This document shows positions 13,847 through 15,442 of a stretch of DNA of 15,442 nt, piece by piece. The notes under the pieces were generated by a model. It made no database searches. It saw only the letters and a program-made list of their open reading frames with translations, and had not been told where the DNA came from. A program made the translations under genes and the position numbers. The DNA is taken from positions 1-15,442 of the forward strand of contig CAJPPF010000036.1 of the NCBI GenBank assembly GCA_905372445.1, given 5' to 3'. Source of the stretch: an uncultured Prevotella sp. (lineage in GTDB: Bacteria; Bacteroidota; Bacteroidia; Bacteroidales; Bacteroidaceae). The stretch's first letter is position 1. Every line of letters starts with the position of its first letter.

Positions 13847-15100
13847 ATGAATACTCTTAGTCTCTTTGAACTGACTTCGATGGTCAGTATAGTTGTTGCA
13901 GAGTCGCTGCCCGAACAATATTGGGTGGAGGCGGAAGTGATGAGTGTTCAGGAGCGAAACGGACATTGCTTCATGCAGTTTGTGCAGAAAGATATGCTTG
14001 GTGCTACTCCTGTGGCGCAGGCTTCGGCTAAATGCTGGCGCTCACAATGGATGCCGGTCGCGGCAAAGTTTCAGCGAGTGACGGGTAGCCCCGTGTCTCA
14101 GGGGATGCACATTCTTGCACGTGTGAAAGTGGAGTTTCATCCTACTTATGGTTTTTCGCTGATTGTTTCCGATATTGACCCAGTCTATACTATGGGTGAA
14201 ATGGCACGTCGTCGGCAGGAGATTATTCAACAGTTGAAGGACGAGGGTGTGTTTGATTTGCAACGCGAGCTATCGTTGCCGCTGTTCTGCCAACGCATTG
14301 CGGTCGTCTCTTCGCCGGCTGCTGCCGGATATGGCGACTTCTGTAATCAATTGGAGAACAACGAATATGGTTTTCATTTTGATGTGACGCTTTTTCCTGC
14401 GGTAATGCAGGGCGAACAGGTTGAACGGACGGTGTGCGACGCTCTTGACAGTATTTACAATGTGGTTTCTGAAGCACCGGCATTGTCAGACGCCACGTGT
14501 TTTGATTGTGTGGTCATAATACGCGGTGGCGGTGCTGTGGCAGATATGAGCGGATTCGATACGCTCAGGCTTGCAGAAAATGTGGCAAATTTTCCTTTGC
14601 CTGTCATAACCGGTATAGGTCATGACCGCGATGAGAGTATTCTTGATATGGTGAGCTGTCGGAAAGTGAAGACCCCTACGGCTGCAGCGGCTCTGCTCAT
14701 TGACCGTTTGGCTACGGTGCTGAGGAGGATAGAAGATGCACAGTCGATGATTCTCAGCTCTGTGTCGCTTGCAGTGGAGAGGCAGAAGAAGCATGTGGAT
14801 GTGTTGTCGGAGCGTATCGTTAGCAATGTGACCTTGCATAAGACTCGTGAGCAGAACCTTTTGGAGCGTCTTTTTATAACCCTTACAAATGCGGTGTCAG
14901 GACGAATGCTGCGCGATAGGCATCAGCTTGATATACTTGAACGACGACTTGAGGCAATGGACCCGGAAATTTTGCTTAAACGTGGTTTTTCAATGACTTT
15001 GCATAATGGGCATATAGTAAAAGACTCATCGCAGTTGAAGCCTGGTGAAGAGATTGAAACCGTCTTGGCAAAAGGTAAGGTGAAGTCGATAGTCAGATAG
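13847..15100 (+). CDS. xseA: Exodeoxyribonuclease VII large subunit
   Basis: Catalytic subunit of exonuclease VII, which degrades single-stranded DNA from both ends into oligonucleotides and acts in mismatch repair and DNA damage processing together with XseB. The 417 residues show the N-terminal OB-fold (about 1-112, with YWVEAEVMSV and the following strands) and the nuclease core: VVSSPAAAGYGDF (153-165), IIRGGGAVADM (224-234), GIGHDRDESILD (256-267) and KTPTAAAALLID (275-286). A coiled-coil region for XseB binding covers about 287-380, and the closing segment is RGFSMTLHNGHIV. The length is close to the usual 400-450. It is followed by xseB after 19 bases, the usual pairing. Confidence 0.96.
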   Translation: MNTLSLFELTSMVSIVVAESLPEQYWVEAEVMSVQERNGHCFMQFVQKDMLGATPVAQASAKCWRSQWMPVAAKFQRVTGSPVSQGMHILARVKVEFHPTYGFSLIVSDIDPVYTMGEMARRRQEIIQQLKDEGVFDLQRELSLPLFCQRIAVVSSPAAAGYGDFCNQLENNEYGFHFDVTLFPAVMQGEQVERTVCDALDSIYNVVSEAPALSDATCFDCVVIIRGGGAVADMSGFDTLRLAENVANFPLPVITGIGHDRDESILDMVSCRKVKTPTAAAALLIDRLATVLRRIEDAQSMILSSVSLAVERQKKHVDVLSERIVSNVTLHKTREQNLLERLFITLTNAVSGRMLRDRHQLDILERRLEAMDPEILLKRGFSMTLHNGHIVKDSSQLKPGEEIETVLAKGKVKSIVR

Positions 15101-15119
15101 AATATTAAAAACAAAAGAA

Positions 15120-15320
15120 ATGAATATGAAGAAAGAAATCAAATACGAGGACGCTCTCCACGAGCTGGAAGAGATATCACGGAATATGGAATCGGGTGAG
15201 TATGATGTTGATGAACTTGCGACGCAGTTGAAGAAAGCTCAAAAGCTGATAAAGCTCTGCAGAGACAAACTTACAAAAACCGATCAGGAGATACAGAAGA
15301 TTCTCAGCGAAGAGAAGTAA
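15120..15320 (+). CDS. xseB: Exodeoxyribonuclease VII small subunit
   Basis: Small helical partner of XseA; several copies wrap the coiled-coil of the large subunit and are needed for activity. The 66 residues contain the family pattern YEDALHELEEISRNMESGE followed by a second helix with ELATQLKKAQKLIKLCRDKL. Two start codons are close together, at 15120 and 15126, and either gives a normal product. It is the second gene of the plus-strand operon. Confidence 0.95.
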   Translation: MNMKKEIKYEDALHELEEISRNMESGEYDVDELATQLKKAQKLIKLCRDKLTKTDQEIQKILSEEK

Positions 15321-15326
15321 GTCGTG

Positions 15327-15343
15327 CTATAATAGTATTATAG
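15327..15343 (+). terminator. Hairpin after xseB, weak terminator candidate
   Basis: CTATAAT, AGT, ATTATAG form a perfect 7-bp stem seven bases after the xseB stop. The stem is AT-rich and no T-tract follows directly, so termination here is uncertain. The remaining bases to 15442 are AT-rich with no gene visible; a T-rich run at 15410-15420 could belong to the promoter of a gene beyond the window. Confidence 0.3.
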
Positions 15344-15442
15344 GGCTATCTATGGCAGAAAACCATTTCTTCTGTATGAAAAGTAAAAATTATTCATCAT
15401 TTATTCCGGTTTTATTTTTTGCTGAAATAGAAATTAAATAAT

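Noticed and set aside
13486..13860. 124-codon plus-strand open frame across the divergent intergenic region
   Set aside because: It is antisense to the MATE 5' end and overlaps both promoters; low-complexity product without family features.
15400..15442. Promoter for a gene beyond the right end
   Set aside because: The T-rich run gives only TATTTTTTG with a three-base gap and no TTG-like -33 element; too weak to list.

Overview
The window looks like a chromosomal segment of a Bacteroidales bacterium, most likely Prevotella or a close relative. Three things point there: promoters of the Bacteroidota type (TAnnTTTG about 20 bases after a TTG-like element), Shine-Dalgarno-poor starts, and protein families typical of the phylum, such as a TPR/PD40/OmpA lipoprotein of the PorE type and a topoisomerase III with a DAGQEGE TOPRIM motif. 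No insertion sequence, phage gene, CRISPR array, tRNA or rRNA was seen.

Layout. Bases 1-425 hold no gene I can support, but contain a striking nested palindrome (39-86) and a terminator-like hairpin (339-357). From 11216 down to 426, nine genes run head to tail on the minus strand with short gaps or overlaps and probably form one long transcript or a few overlapping ones. In transcription order they are rfbB, purT, a FdtA/QdtA-type ketoisomerase, a GNAT/FemAB-like acyltransferase, a DegT/DnrJ-type sugar aminotransferase, topB, a PorE-like lipoprotein, an rRNA m5C methyltransferase and folA. Upstream, also on the minus strand, are a YfcE-like phosphoesterase (11442-11948) and a MATE transporter (11994-13583). 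A 263-base divergent intergenic region follows, then xseA and xseB (exonuclease VII) on the plus strand.

How the genes fit together. RfbB, the ketoisomerase, the aminotransferase and the acyltransferase make a coherent route from dTDP-glucose to an N-acylated dTDP-3-amino-3,6-dideoxyhexose (Fuc3NAc or Qui3NAc type), a sugar for surface polysaccharide or glycoprotein. The thymidylyltransferase RfbA and the glycosyltransferases are not in the window. Co-transcription with a PorE-like protein (type IX secretion, peptidoglycan anchoring) suggests a cell-envelope theme, but purT, topB, the rRNA methyltransferase and folA are housekeeping genes, so part of the linkage may be incidental.

No clear new protein system is present. 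The best candidate for something undescribed is the leader of the MATE gene (about 13584-13722). It lies between a good promoter and the start codon, can fold into three consecutive hairpins, and contains a 15-codon upstream ORF. The nested palindrome at 39-86 and the palindrome over the phosphoesterase promoter also deserve a second look.
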